A DNA stretch of 64,000 bases from Prinia subflava (Eukaryota; Chordata; Aves; Passeriformes; Cisticolidae), in contig NC_086283.1 in the NCBI RefSeq assembly GCF_021018805.1, positions 13,839,162 to 13,903,161 on the forward strand, written 5' to 3'. The position numbers and the translations under genes were made by a program. The notes under the pieces were generated by a model that worked only from the letters and a program-made list of their open reading frames with translations, searched no databases and was not told the origin of the DNA. Within the stretch, counting starts at the first letter, position 1, and every line of letters begins with the position of its first letter. Positions 25,607 through 38,300 of this stretch are shown piece by piece.

Positions 25607-28374
25607 CCTTCAGCTCAGGCCATTCTAGATGTGTTTCCTATGAAGTTTTCTTATCCTCCTGAAAGCTTGGGTGCAGACCCTGCCTGAGAGAGGGATACCT
25701 CACCACAGAAAACACTCTTCTGAAATGGTTTGAGAGCAGACAGCAACAAATTGTGTTCTCCTGAACCTATTCAAAGGTTAAGTATAAAATTGTTCCAATG
25801 GGAAGGAACAGGATTTAATTGCAATTCTGTGCCAGAGAATAATAAGGAAGAGATTCATGCTTTTAGAGAAAAGGATATGCCCGATATTTAGCCCTTGTAA
25901 TACCACGTCAGGATGTGGTAGAGAGAGGTTCAAAGCCTAACGTAGTTCTAGAGTGCATGTGATAAGGTATGGGTGCATAATATTGTCCTCACATAATCTA
26001 GGGTAAGAATAGCAAGGGAAGTACCTTTGTAATTAAGCCACAAAGGCAATGACCTCCTTCAGAAAGGAGTATTTGGGTAATTAAGTTTGTACAATGAATG
26101 CATATTGTACCTTGTGGATAATCTGAAAGCCTTGCAGACTCTCTAACAAGGTGTATGTGTTGCTATTTTTAAAATTAGAAATATGTTTAAAAATAAATGC
26201 TCATTCTTGTCTGTTTGCCTTCCTCTTGTCTCTCACAGATCTCTCTCTATTGTTCCTTCTATGTGGAGCCTCCTAACATCAGCATCTCTGCACATATGTT
26301 GGCACAATGGGTTGCCATAAAGGATTATAGAATCATGCAGTTCCTGCAAGGTCACTCAAAAATTCAGGTTGGAGTACAGACTATAACCAAAGAGGTGCTT
26401 GAATTCAAAGTAAATTCAAAAAGAAAATGGTTCTTCCAAATTTTCTCAGAGGCAGTACACTTTAGAGCTATGGAATCTGCTATTGACTCATGCTGTGCTC
26501 AGGCTTCAAATGAGCAAAACCTTGAAGAAAGCTATGTCTTTATTGGAATTCTTACAGTATCTTTTTCACTTTATTTGTGATACATATTTTTTTTTAAAAA
26601 AGGAAAATATATGGTACAAATTATTTAGGGTGTGGTTAATGGCACTTACACTTAATAAATAAAAATTTTTGCCTTTTTATGCATATTTTCTCACCAGTAG
26701 CTTTTCAGGTGTTTAACAGCAGTGATTACAGTGAGCACCCTATACTAGGCATTTTCTCATGTCTTTGCTGAAAAAGAAAAATTAGTCACAAGCAAGATTA
26801 TTATTCATGCAGGTCTAATCCACAGGGAAAAGAATATCTAACAGTGAGGTGACCTAAGTCACAGTCCAGGTCATGGCAAAAGTGGAAGGAAAGTGCAAAA
26901 CACCACATATGATTATAAAAACACTCAAATACAGTGGGAAGACAAGCCAGAATCTTACTGTGAAAAGGACTGAGCCACACCTAGAACTGTAGATATTTGC
27001 TAGAGAGGGAGAGACTATGTAGCTCAGCAGTTTGAGCAAGATAGTGGGGATTCAGCTCTCAATTTTATGCTAGGGTTTCATGCTGCTACACATTCCTGTA
27101 AATTTGTTATGCAATCCTGGCTTTATTGCTAACTGGCTTAGTGGACTGCAATATGCATGCTGCACAGCAGGTTGCTCCTTGACCACTCATGAAATTAGGT
27201 GCTGGCAAATACAAGATTTGCTTCTTTTGCCTCTCTGCAGTTGCAGCCATACGTCATTATAATAAATAAAATACGTGACCATCTCCACTAGAGACTAATT
27301 TTTTGCTACTTGTATTTATATCTCATGTGAAAGGTAGAAAGAATACCTGCTGATTTACAGGGTTTTGCTGAAGATTAATTTAATTGGAATACCATTCTGG
27401 AAGAAAGATGTGAATGCTAAAGACCAAGTTAGCATGTATTGGGATTTATTTCAATGGAGATGTAGCTATCAGCACTCATGGTATAATAGATGACTTTCAG
27501 AACTTAAGGAGTATGCTAGGAAAGCTGTCTGGGAAATACAACTCTTTTACTGGGCTCTCTCTTCCAAGCAGAGGCAAAGGACTACTTTCCTTTGGGTCCT
27601 CATGCATTATTTCCTTTATATGTAATCCAAAACATTCTCAGGTCAATGAGAATCTTTTCTTTCACTTGAAGAAACATTAACTCCAGCCACACACAGCAAG
27701 ATAATTGTAGGAGGGATGATTTATTCTCCTTTCCATGAATTTGGATGCTGCCATATGGGAAAGTATTATCAAAAGAAGAAATCCATATTCTGAAAGCTCG
27801 CTTTCTGTAAATACTATGGAAAACAACTTATCCTTTGTGTCTTTCAATTTCTACCAGTATCTGATGATATATAAGCAATTAAGGGAATCTTGTAATATCT
27901 GCAAAGTCAGTGTTAATATCCCCATTGAGAACTGAAGACATTGGGGAACAAAGAAAATAATTTGTGTTCCAGAACTATAAAACTAGACAGTACATTTTGA
28001 TATACTCTATTATGCACAGCTATTTGGTATTAAGTTATGGAGCTCCGAATGCACATTCACCTACAACAACACTTTTTATAAGTTTTTATCACAGAATAGA
28101 ATGTTTCAAATTGTTAGACATTGATGCATTTTGTACATTTAATTGCTTGTATTTTCAGTTTAGTGGAGAAGTTTACAAACACAATATTTTTAATAGATTC
28201 AAAATTAATGTGCATTTGTAATTTCTTTTATCCACAAGAAAAGAAAAAGGAAAAAAATCAACAGCAGTTTAGTGTGCATAAAACAGAGGGCCATCTATTA
28301 TAGTCCTTTCCTACCCATATATGATAATGACTTCCCTGCTGATTTTGAGATAACCACCCTAAGGAATAAAACAT

Positions 28375-28430
28375 TGCAGCATTTACTCTGTTAGAAATGT
28401 TACAATGGTTTTGCCTGAGTAAATGCTGCA
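28375..28430. repeat. 14-bp perfect inverted repeat
   Basis: TGCAGCATTTACTC at 28,375-28,388 is the exact reverse complement of GAGTAAATGCTGCA at 28,417-28,430, with a 28-nt loop. It lies 143 bp inside MMRN1 intron 1. An RNA from either strand could form this stem. Confidence 0.9.
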
Positions 28431-28572
28431 GTTTAGTTCCTTGCTTGTTTTAGATGGTATTTTTTAAGGTCAAAAATAATTTTACTGAAATTGCTAGGAC
28501 TTTTGCCAATTATGTCACTGGAAACAGGAAAATAAGCCATACACAGGAGGCAAGAAAAAATGCATAGCTTAC

Positions 28573-29099
28573 TTTCCCCTGGTAGTTTCAAAGCCGGATG
28601 CTTTGGAGATGGCATCCTGCTGGCTCCTGGTGATACCAGCGCTGTGAGAGGACTGCTTGACAGATCTGTTCCCTGTAGCTGTATCCAGGCTTGCAGTGAC
28701 CCCTTTCTGGAGAGCCATCTCTCTAGCAGTGCTTTTTAGAGTTGTTGCTTTGCTGTGAGATGAGCTTTCAATCTTCTCTCTGCCAGAGTCGCCATCACTG
28801 TTTCCATTTGACTGACTTGCAGGGGTAGATACTGTAGGACTGGAAGTTTCTTTCAGTGCTGTTATTCCCAGTGTCTCGGCTGCAGATGCAAAAGGAAGTC
28901 CCTGTGAGGCACTTGCTTTGGTAGCTTGGGTTTCAGAATGGGGTGACTCCGTAATTGTGGTCAAAGATGGAGTCAAGTCTGAGTGATTTGTCTGGGTTTC
29001 ATCGCCTTGTCCTGTGGTCCAGAGTTTTCCTAGAGTGTCAAATCCAGTGCTGCCCCTGTGTAAGTGAAACAGGAGCAGCAAGAAAATTATCTCTTTCAT
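28573..29099 (-). CDS. MMRN1: MMRN1 coding exon 1: signal peptide and Ser/Thr-rich N-terminal region
   Basis: This is the first coding exon of multimerin 1, a secreted, disulphide-linked glycoprotein stored in platelets and endothelium that binds coagulation factor V. The reading frame opens with a short basic start and a run of Leu/Phe (MKEIIFLLLLF, residues 1-11), a typical signal peptide that probably ends near residue 19. The rest, to about residue 175, is rich in Ser and Thr, with N-glycosylation sequons at N38 (NHS) and N144 (NRS), as expected for an O-glycosylated linker. The exon ends at a GTAAGC donor in phase 2, which matches the phase of the EMI exon at 15.6 kb; joining gives Lys176 followed by NWC. 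The start is the first ATG after an in-frame stop-rich upstream stretch. No RGD tripeptide is present here, although human MMRN1 has one in its N-terminal region. The N-terminus evolves fast, so the name comes mainly from linkage to the downstream exons. Confidence 0.85.
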
Positions 29100-29300
29100 T
29101 CTGATGGTTTTTAAATGCTGTAAGTTATCTCACATTTATTTCCTAAACAAGAGACCCTGTAGTTTCTCCCTCCTCCTGGGCTGCTGCTCAGATAGTGAGC
29201 CTACCCAGAGGATGCCCTGACAGGCTTTATTTCTGTAGAAAGGAAACAGGTTTTGGTGTTTCAAAATTGACTGAGGAAGCCTGGTTTCCTGTTTCTGTGG
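29100..29300 (-). promoter_or_regulatory. Putative MMRN1 proximal promoter / 5'UTR
   Basis: This is the sequence just upstream of the MMRN1 start codon. On the minus strand it carries a WGATAR motif (AGATAA, complement at 29,125-29,130) 25 bp before the ATG, and GGAA cores at 29,140-29,143 and again near 29,285-29,300. GATA plus ETS sites are the usual signature of megakaryocyte and platelet genes, which fits multimerin. A possible splice acceptor (ACTTACAG) lies between the GATA motif and the ATG, so a separate 5'UTR exon cannot be excluded. I see no CpG island here. Confidence 0.4.
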
Positions 29301-32300
29301 ATCTCTCTGCAACCTGTGACCCCTTGGAGAGCAGGACCCTGGCAGCCTATGTGGGAGGAAAAAAAAAGAAGTTTTCAGAAGGCATAGGATAAAGATTAAT
29401 GGTACCATAGAAATGTGGAAAAATATGTACTGTGAAGCAATCCTGAGGGATAAAACCTGAAATTATTACCTAATTTTCCTTTCACATGTACATGTACGGA
29501 CAAGTGAGTTGTCACAGGTGCTCTTTGGGTGGTTCAAACTTATGACCTTGTTATTGGTAAAAACGGTGTGCTACACGAAGCTGAACATTTGCTGTGTCTT
29601 CTCTTTTTTCTCTGAACATTTAAGCACACTTTAAGCTGCAAACAGTGCAGAGATGAGGATGAGGTTCACACTGTATCCACCACTGATTTCCATGCCTGGA
29701 GATATTCAAAACTTGACTCAAAACTCAAAGACAAGACCCTGAGCAATATGATCTCAGCCCTCTTTAGAGCTGGGTTGTGGACCCAACTGATGACCTTTAG
29801 ATGTCATTTCCAGTCTATATCACTCTATGAAATAATGCTTAGTAGCTTCAAGGTAGAACACTGCAGCTAAGAAAGAGGAGATGAAAGCTTTCCTCCTCTA
29901 CTGCCATTCTCCAGCTCTCTGAGAGTAAGGCTGCTTTGTTTCTTGTTGAAGGAAAAGAAAGGGAAAAGACAATTGCATAGAGAAATAGAACATGAAATTT
30001 TGAAGTGGGAACAAAGCAGCAACAAAATAGATCTGTCAGCAATGATATTGATACGAGAGGCACACCAATTCAAAAAGCCTCTGACACAAGTGCTGTACTG
30101 AGGACTATGGACAAGACAACTCTGAAAGCAACCTCACTCACCTGCAAACAGAACAACATCTTCTGGGTATACTTTATGTTATTTGAAGATCATCTTTACT
30201 CAAAAACGGGTGAAAAGTCTCCATTCCACGGAAATATGATGACTAACAGGGACACAGTAGAAAAGCTAGCAAATTACTTGCACATATTTTCAGAAAATAC
30301 TTTTTTTAAAAAATCCCAAAACAAAACCAAAACCAGAACCATAAACCCAAGAGCAAAACACCAAACATGGGGGATAAACCAACAGCTCCTGTTGCAGTCA
30401 AATAAATCTCTGTGATGATTGTTCCTGTTTAGAAGATTTGGATAACAGTGCCTTGCTTTCAGTTTCCATATGAAAAAGTTTAGGTATGCTAAAGGGTTGG
30501 GGTTTCCCTCTCTCATGGTTTATTTTTCTGTTTTATTGTCTTGAAAAGCAGGGGTTTGTACTGTGTAAGTAAACCAGATGTAGTTTTATGATACAACACA
30601 CTAGAAAGATATGCACTTGTGCTTTCTTTTGGAGACAATTTTCCCTCTCTTTTTTCTTATTCATAGTGAAATCTGTATATGACCTTTGAATGTAGGACAC
30701 AGGAGCAATCTAATGAGCAATTTAAAGACTAATATCAGCAATTTCATGTGAGCACTTATCTTTTTGAGCTTTATATTTGAGATTTTGAATTAGTACCATT
30801 ACCTGAATTCACATTTGGCATCCCGTATGTTTTAGAAATCCCAAGACAAAATGAAGGGCAAATTAGTGTTGATTGTATTTGCAAATTAAATGCAAGCTGG
30901 CTTTAAAAAAAATACAGCAGCTACTTACTGTGTTTATTTATGCAGTAAGAGTGCCTAATTGCAAAAAAATCTTGGATTCTGCTCTGTGTCATTCCATTGC
31001 AAGTGTTAATTCTGCCTCTAAATTCAGAGAAGCTACTGCAGATTTCCACTGGTGCAGAGAAAAATAATGCAGAAGAGTCTGGTTTTTGGTGGTTGGTAGA
31101 TTTCACTACAGCAGTGTTTATTTCCTGTCTGAATATACCAAAATGAAAATCTATTAATACTACTTCATTAGCACATGCCTGGGCTTTAGATTAAAAGATA
31201 AAATTGTTTGAAGGCTGTTTTTATTTAGAAAAACAATCTTGGCACTGTATGAAACTTGTGATATCCATTTTCAGATTGTTGTATGCTGGATCTGAATCCC
31301 AAGCTCGTTGTAAGCCTTATTTCAGCATTAGTTCACATCCAAATGCTGCTTGTCTTGGTGCAAACTGAACCCAGGAAAAGATCAGCACTTGGATGTATTT
31401 GGTGAAACTCAGACAGAACTAGATTCGAAATTATCCTGAAAACTCCCACTCAACATGCTGCCCACTCCCGTAAGCATAAATCCATAGGTGTCACATTTTT
31501 TGTATTACTTGTGTATTCATGTTACTGAAATCCCTTCATGCTGGGCTGGCCTCATGGGCTTTTCTCAGAAATTTTAAAAGTTTGAAGCAGAAGCTGGATC
31601 TTAAGTTTCCAATCCATATTAAGTGTCCATATCAGAGTCTACACTCATACTTGCTGTTGAACACATATTCTTTCCCTCACTGAGTTTTAACTTTATAGGT
31701 ATTGGCACATTCAGCAGGAGGCATGGAGAGTCTCTCATCTCCCATGAGAGCATAGGGTGGTAGAAGAAGCAGTTTTCTGGAAGGTGGAAATGGATTGTGA
31801 AGATGCAAATCCACTCCTGGGGGGCATTTAGGTCACCAGGCTACATTATATAAAAGAGCAGTACCCTTCTGCTCAGAGAAGCTATCCCTGTTCTGTACTG
31901 CAGAAGAACACCATTTATTTTCAGGGTCGCAGCTGTGGTTCTTGGGACAAGGTGAGTACTTTACTGGTGCTTGAGTGAGCTGACCAGAGATTGTGATTTT
32001 AGGAACACTTTTATATTTTACATCTGATAACGGCACACACTCAACACTGTGACTTCAGACAAATCCCTGAATATCTCATTGCATGAGCCATCTTCAGGAA
32101 CTTTCAACTCTCCCCAAGCACTGTAAGGAGAGCATCAGGTTTGCTCTCCCCGAAGTTACCAGACTGCACAGCCACCTTGGCAGAGTCACTGTTGATCCTC
32201 CAGATTATTTTACAACTTCAGTAAGATCACAGTGGCTACACAGCCACAGTGCCTCATCTTCATTCTTCAGGCTTTACCAGTAGAAAACTTATTTCCAGTC

Positions 32301-35300
32301 TTAGGCAGAGTAGTCCGAATCCATAAGGATTAGTCACCCTGGAACCACTCAGGCCAAGGACTGCACAGGCAGGCCAACTCCCCTAGCTGTGCTACAGCTA
32401 CAATAGCTGTAAAACACTGCTCATTCAATGGGCTTTCTGTCTGCTTAGCACCTGGGATCCCAAGTGATATGGTAAAAGAATGAGAGTTTCTATGCCAGTG
32501 CTGTTTTAACCCCAGCCAGCAAACCAGCCCCATGCAGCCACTCCCTCACTCCCTCACCAGTAGGATCAGGCAGAAGAACAGAAAGGCAAAAGAAAACTCA
32601 TGTTTTGAGATACAGACAGTTCACTAGGAAAAGCAAAAGCCACACATGCAAGCAAAGCAGAACAAGGAATTCATTCCGAGCTTTCCACAGGCAGGCAGGT
32701 GTTTAGCCATCTCTAGAGAGCAGGGCCCCATCACATGTGATGGTTGTTCGGGAAGACAAACGCCACCACTCCAAACATCTCCCCCTCTTCCTCCTTCTTC
32801 CCCATCCCACTGAGCATAATGCCATATGGTGTGGAATAGCCCTTTGGTCATTTTGGGGTCGACTGTCCCAACTGTGGCTCCTCCCAGTCTCCCATACACC
32901 CCAAAATTCCCTGCCAGTGTGGCAACATGAAAAGCAGAGAAGGTCTTAGCTCTGTGCAAGCCCAGCTCTGCAATAACACAAACATCTCTATATTATCAGC
33001 CCTGTGCTCAGCACAAATCCAAAACACAGCCACACACCAGCCACTGGGAAGAATTTTAACTCTATCCCAGACAAAACCAGCACAATGAGAAAGATGTTAT
33101 TGAATAGCTCTTTATTTCACTAGTGTGCTTACTGCTGGGAGAATTTGGCTTTCCCTTACCAAACACACTTGTATTTGACATAAATTCTCACATTTCCTGC
33201 AGTGCCTCTTGGTACCAGCTGAATGCTCCTGTGAAAAACCCACTTTGCTTTCTTGTCTCATATACAGATGCACAGGGCAGCACTTAAGACAACAAAATAG
33301 GATAAGGATCCTTACCTCAGGATAAGGAAGAAGAACTCACTTCTGCAGTCACTCTGCAATAATTCAGAAAATTCTTGTCAGGTTATGAAGAGCTCTATAT
33401 ACCTCTATGACAAAACAGAAAGTGTCTTTTTCTTATCAAAATGCTTCCTCTGTAAGGTCCAAAAGCACACTGAAGACTCCTGAACAATACCCAGACTTAT
33501 TGTTTGGTTTTGTTCTAGTTTTGTTTTTTATTTAAGGGCTCGTATCCAATGTCTATGGCTGGTTAGCATGAATCAAAAGCATATATTACAAAATATGCTA
33601 TCATGATTAAGGTGGCCACATTATACAAATTACAGCCACTGCATACTTAGAAAAAAAATGTTTCTCTATATCTACCCAGGAAGATCAAATTTTACATCCA
33701 AAATAGGATTCCATGAATGAGTAAGATTTCTTTACATTTGTCCTAATTCCGTAATAAAATAATTCCATTGAATCCTAGTTTGCTTAGAATGGTAGTAACA
33801 AGAGAAACCATTACTTTGTTTAAAAAGGACAGAGCAGCAGAAGGATTTTCCAGCTAAAGGTCAGGACACGAAGTTTGCATGGTTACAGCATGAACTCCTC
33901 ATGTTTCTAAAAGCTCAGCTGCGATCGGGATCCAGCTAAGGCAGAGTACTGTTCCATCCTCAGCACCACTCTTGATCAAACTAAACAAACAAAATACCCT
34001 ACAGTATCTGAGTACACCTTTGCTGAAGTATCATGCAATAGCTGTATTTTTAAAGTGTATTACAATATATTCTTTTCCTTTGCCTGTGGGCACGTTTTTA
34101 GCCTTCAGAGATGTTTATGTATTCTTTTACTTGGGAGCAGCAGCAGCTGATGAAGGACATTGCTGTCTGCTTTGCTCTAACTTCAGCATATCCTTAGGGC
34201 AAAACTGACATCAGATAAATACCAACTGGCAATCATCTGGTTACTTTTAAAAAAACCCTCTGCTAGCTGTTCCTAGCATTTCCTTCCTAGAAATTACTTT
34301 GATGGGCAAATAAACCAAAGAACACTACATTTTTTTTCTACAACAAAAGAAATAACTTGTTGGTGCAGAGATCTCACTTTGGCCTTTTTTTCACAGTATT
34401 GCTTCCCAGGTGTGATGAAGCCACTGGTATTTGATGACCATTGCAGCCTCTTTTACCAGCCTCAAGGTGATAGTGCTAAAAAACAGTTTAGCTGAGCTAA
34501 TGCTCACACTATTCTGGAGACCAAACCATTCCCATGAGCCAGGAAATCAGCAGGAGAGCAAGGAAAACAACAGTTACATACAGAAGCTTTAAATCCAACA
34601 CTAAGAAGAGTTTGGTTTTCTCTTCAAGAAAATGTGGCAAGCTGGGGACTAAGTAATGATACCTGAAGGACAGAAACTTCCTGGATGCATTTTCCGTCTG
34701 TCTGATAGTGCGGATTTCCCACCCATGTCTGCTACTGACAAACTTCATTAGCAAAACCTTCTGAAAAACAAACCTGTGCTACTGACAAGCTCCCATGCTA
34801 GCTCATTCCCCAGTGTATCCATCAATAACAATCTGTGGGAACTAGAAGGAAACCAGGAATGTGACAAAAGATCAGAGAAAAAAATTTCCTCTTCTGGGAG
34901 CACATATCTATGTCTGTGCTGGGCTGCTGTCCTGCAGCTGAAGGCAACTCCACAAGGTGATCAACCCTCCTGAACAGCAGTGCTACAAGTGACTGGGACA
35001 GCAGCACTTCCCTGAACTCTGGGAGCAGCCAAACCCCTTGGCATTCTTTAAGGGCAGGTGGTGTGAACACTCCTGGAGTGTGTACCATACTTATTTTGTA
35101 GAGTCTAGGGCTAAGAGACTGCATTGAGCATGTTTATCTCTCTCCTTTGGCAAAAGTAGTTGCTTCATTTTGTTCACATCAGTAGGGGTGAGAAGGGAAA
35201 CTGGGATGCTTCCACTTTTGGCAGCAAAAAGAATGTAATAAAGAAGGGAAAGGGATGTGACTGAAGAGGAACAGGGCATCAAAAGGAAAGGAAACTGGTA

Positions 35301-38300
35301 AGCCCAAAAAAACCAGAGAGATGATGACTATAGAAGTAGTGACAGCTCTGGAAAGGGAACCCTGTGCTAAAACCCTGTGTTTATTACTTCAGTTAAGCTT
35401 TCTTAGACCCTGAAAGTGATTTTAATGTCAAGTTTTTCCTGGTATGTGTAAAACAAAAAGCTTCCAAAAGTAGAATACCAGAATTAGGCCTGCAGTGCTT
35501 TGTCTTCAGGAGGAGTCCAAAGAAGTCCCTTTTCCTCCTTATGCTGTGTGCCTCTGCTAGGATGTAAAGAAACAGGCAAGTGTGTGAATGAAATATGCAC
35601 CAAGGCTGCTGCTGGTCTCACAAAAACATGAGGTGAGTGTCCAGAGTGAGTTGAGTCTTTTTTAACCTTCCCACTTCACTCCTCATATTTCCTGAGTATA
35701 GTGCAGGATACCTAAGACATTTCAAAAGTAGCAGCCAGAAATGACCCTTCATCACCCAGCTAATAAAACTAGAGGGTGTGTCAAGCTGCATGAGGAGCAG
35801 CCTACTTTTAGCCAGTTTGCTATGACTGCATTCTGCAGAAATCAGACTGAAGTGATAGTTGATATTCCTCCCATCACTGTGTTTCTTAAAACTGCTGTTT
35901 CCATGGCAAATATACAGACTTGGCTTTCTACAATCACACTCTTTTACCACTTCTCTTGTAGGTATTCATTTTGTGGGAAAATATATGTCTTCTCCTCTCC
36001 CTCTTTCATACCCTGCAAGAAGCTCAGTCTGGAGTGAGAGTCACAGATCCTTGAAAGGACAGTGAGAACTCATTTGCTTCTTACTTAGGAGAATGAACAC
36101 TGTGTAAGTTATGCAAAGAACTAGGCTTTATGGAGACAATAAAGATAAAAAAGCTGCATGTGATCTCCTAAGACTACAGGAGTTCTGCTCATGATGTTTT
36201 GTTTTTCTGCATTTTGATCTTCTGAGACATCCCTGGGCCAGCTTCATTTTATACACAGAATTCCTTTTCCCATTTTTCCAGCAGTGAGGCCCCAGCATTG
36301 CAACTGGTAGTACGCAGACAGCCATGATGTTCTTCCATTACTCATGAGCTATGGCCTGTTGCCAAACTCTGCCTGGGACATTTGGAAAGGCTTAGTGGGA
36401 TAGAAACCTAAAAGGAGAGGTGAAAATACAGCTGTAGACATTTCAGAATACATAAATTTAAGTTTATGCATAATTCTGTCTCCTAATTTTTGCCGCTGTG
36501 TTTGAAATTTGTCCAAGTTTTTGGATACAGGACTAGAGCTTGTTGCTGTTCATAGGGTGAGTGTATGAAATGCACAGGAATAAAGATGTCAGTCTTTTGT
36601 AGTGACCATGGTATTCTAGTTCAGTAAGGTATGACAATTGGTTTTCTGGGTGTTTCCCAGCTAGCATCTCTGTGGTTTGAAGTGTACTGTGTCAGGATAT
36701 GGTAGTGTCTTATTTCCTTCAGATATGACTATGGGGGAAGTTAAGTCACTGAACTGAACCTGAACTGAAAGTTCAGGAGGATGTAAAACTATCTCTCTGG
36801 AGCAACCTGGTGGCAGACAGTTTTGTCTCAGATTTGCAAGCAGATTTTTGTATGAATATGTTTGGTAGAAGAGCTAAGGATGTGGAATATCTATACAAGA
36901 GAATAACCTGATTCGCAATGAGTGGCTGAAGTCAGGTTCCAACTCTGACTTTGATTTAACCTGCTCAGTTTCTCTTACAGAATTGCTTGATCATGATGTT
37001 GTCCTTTTACCCTACTTTAAGAGATACTTGAGGATTTATGTTCCTTAAAACCTCATTTGACGGTAAGGCAGATTATCTCCAGATTGACCGGTGATGATGT
37101 GTTTTAGTTTTCCAGTCAGAAAATGGTGTATAAGCATGGGAGAAGCCAAGGATTTGTCAGAAAAGAGATTCCAAATCAGCTCAAATTTAATCTTCCATGT
37201 AGCCTTTAACACAAGAATTCCAAAATTATCCTTTTCACCCAGACTTAAAACCTCACATTCAGCTACTGTGTGGATTGCTACTATATGAAGCCATGTTTTG
37301 TTTTCCTGGAAAACTTGATCATATGCAAATCAAATCTATATCGAAGACTTTCAAAATCCTCTGATCATGCAACAGAAGGATGTTGGTCCAAGCTCTAGGA
37401 GTGAGCCCTCTGCTATTTACAAAGGAGCTTTTTCCATCATATGGAAAATAAATTTGAGAGAGTTTTCTCTGGCTCACATGATTAATTCTATTCCTAGAAA
37501 ATTAGCAGTCTTGACACGCCCTGGGAGAGAAACAAAGGGAAGGCAACACGAACCTCTGTGTGTAATCTTCTATTTAAGCAAACGTAGATTATTTGTAGTG
37601 AGTAATTTTCCCCTTGGAACAGAAAAGTGAAGGAGGGTTGAGTAATGTGTGATGCAATGGTTGCCACAGCTGGGAGTTTAGAGTTGGACTGGAGCCTGAA
37701 GTGGCTTCATTTAGAAAATGAAGAGCTTTGGGAGCAAGTACTAAATCTAAACATACGCACGTATGCTCATCTACAGCAGCCATGATGCAGTAAGAGTCAA
37801 ATGAGAGTTTGGATTTGGAAGGTGTTTGAAGGATTTCTTAGCTCTATCAGTAAGAGGAGAACTGCAGGTTAAAACAGTGTCAAGGGAGGTCAGAGCAGGC
37901 AGTAATGGCCACCACCAAATGATTCCAATTGGAAGAGTTGGAAAACCTTGAACCAAGTGTATAAGTATGATTTCTTGCTTCTCAACCTGCCTTCTTTGGC
38001 AGGAGCTTTATAGCACAGGGAAAGGATCATATCAGTAAACCCATGACTCAGCACTGATCAATTGTTAGAAAGAAGATGCAAATAGGTTATCAAAGGAAAG
38101 CAGCCTCAGCAGCTGGCTAGTTCTAGTGGGAAGAGAAGAGAACAAAGAATTAGTATATAACATATGCTGAACTCACAAATGAAAGCGTAGCATGGTATCA
38201 CAGACCAAGAAAAACAGAGCTAATATGTCTTATTGAACATAATTTTGATCTCAGCCACTGGTCCTGGTTTGAAAAGGGAGAATCAATATCCCATTTCCCC

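Larger units (their letters stand above)
15708..28572 (-). other. MMRN1 intron 1
   Basis: This 12.9-kb intron lies between the signal-peptide exon and the EMI domain. It holds the compound A-rich microsatellite near 19.25 kb, a CpG-rich block at 21,030-21,620, a 30-bp tandem duplication at 25,547-25,606, a possible CR1 scrap near 26.32-26.39 kb and a strong inverted repeat at 28,375-28,430. The large intron size means an extra small exon cannot be excluded, but exon phases fit without one. Confidence 0.7.

Noticed and set aside
26320..26390. Possible CR1 tail in reverse orientation (ATAGAATCAT, then TCAGGTTGGAGT)
   Set aside because: The match is short and interrupted, too weak to list as an element.
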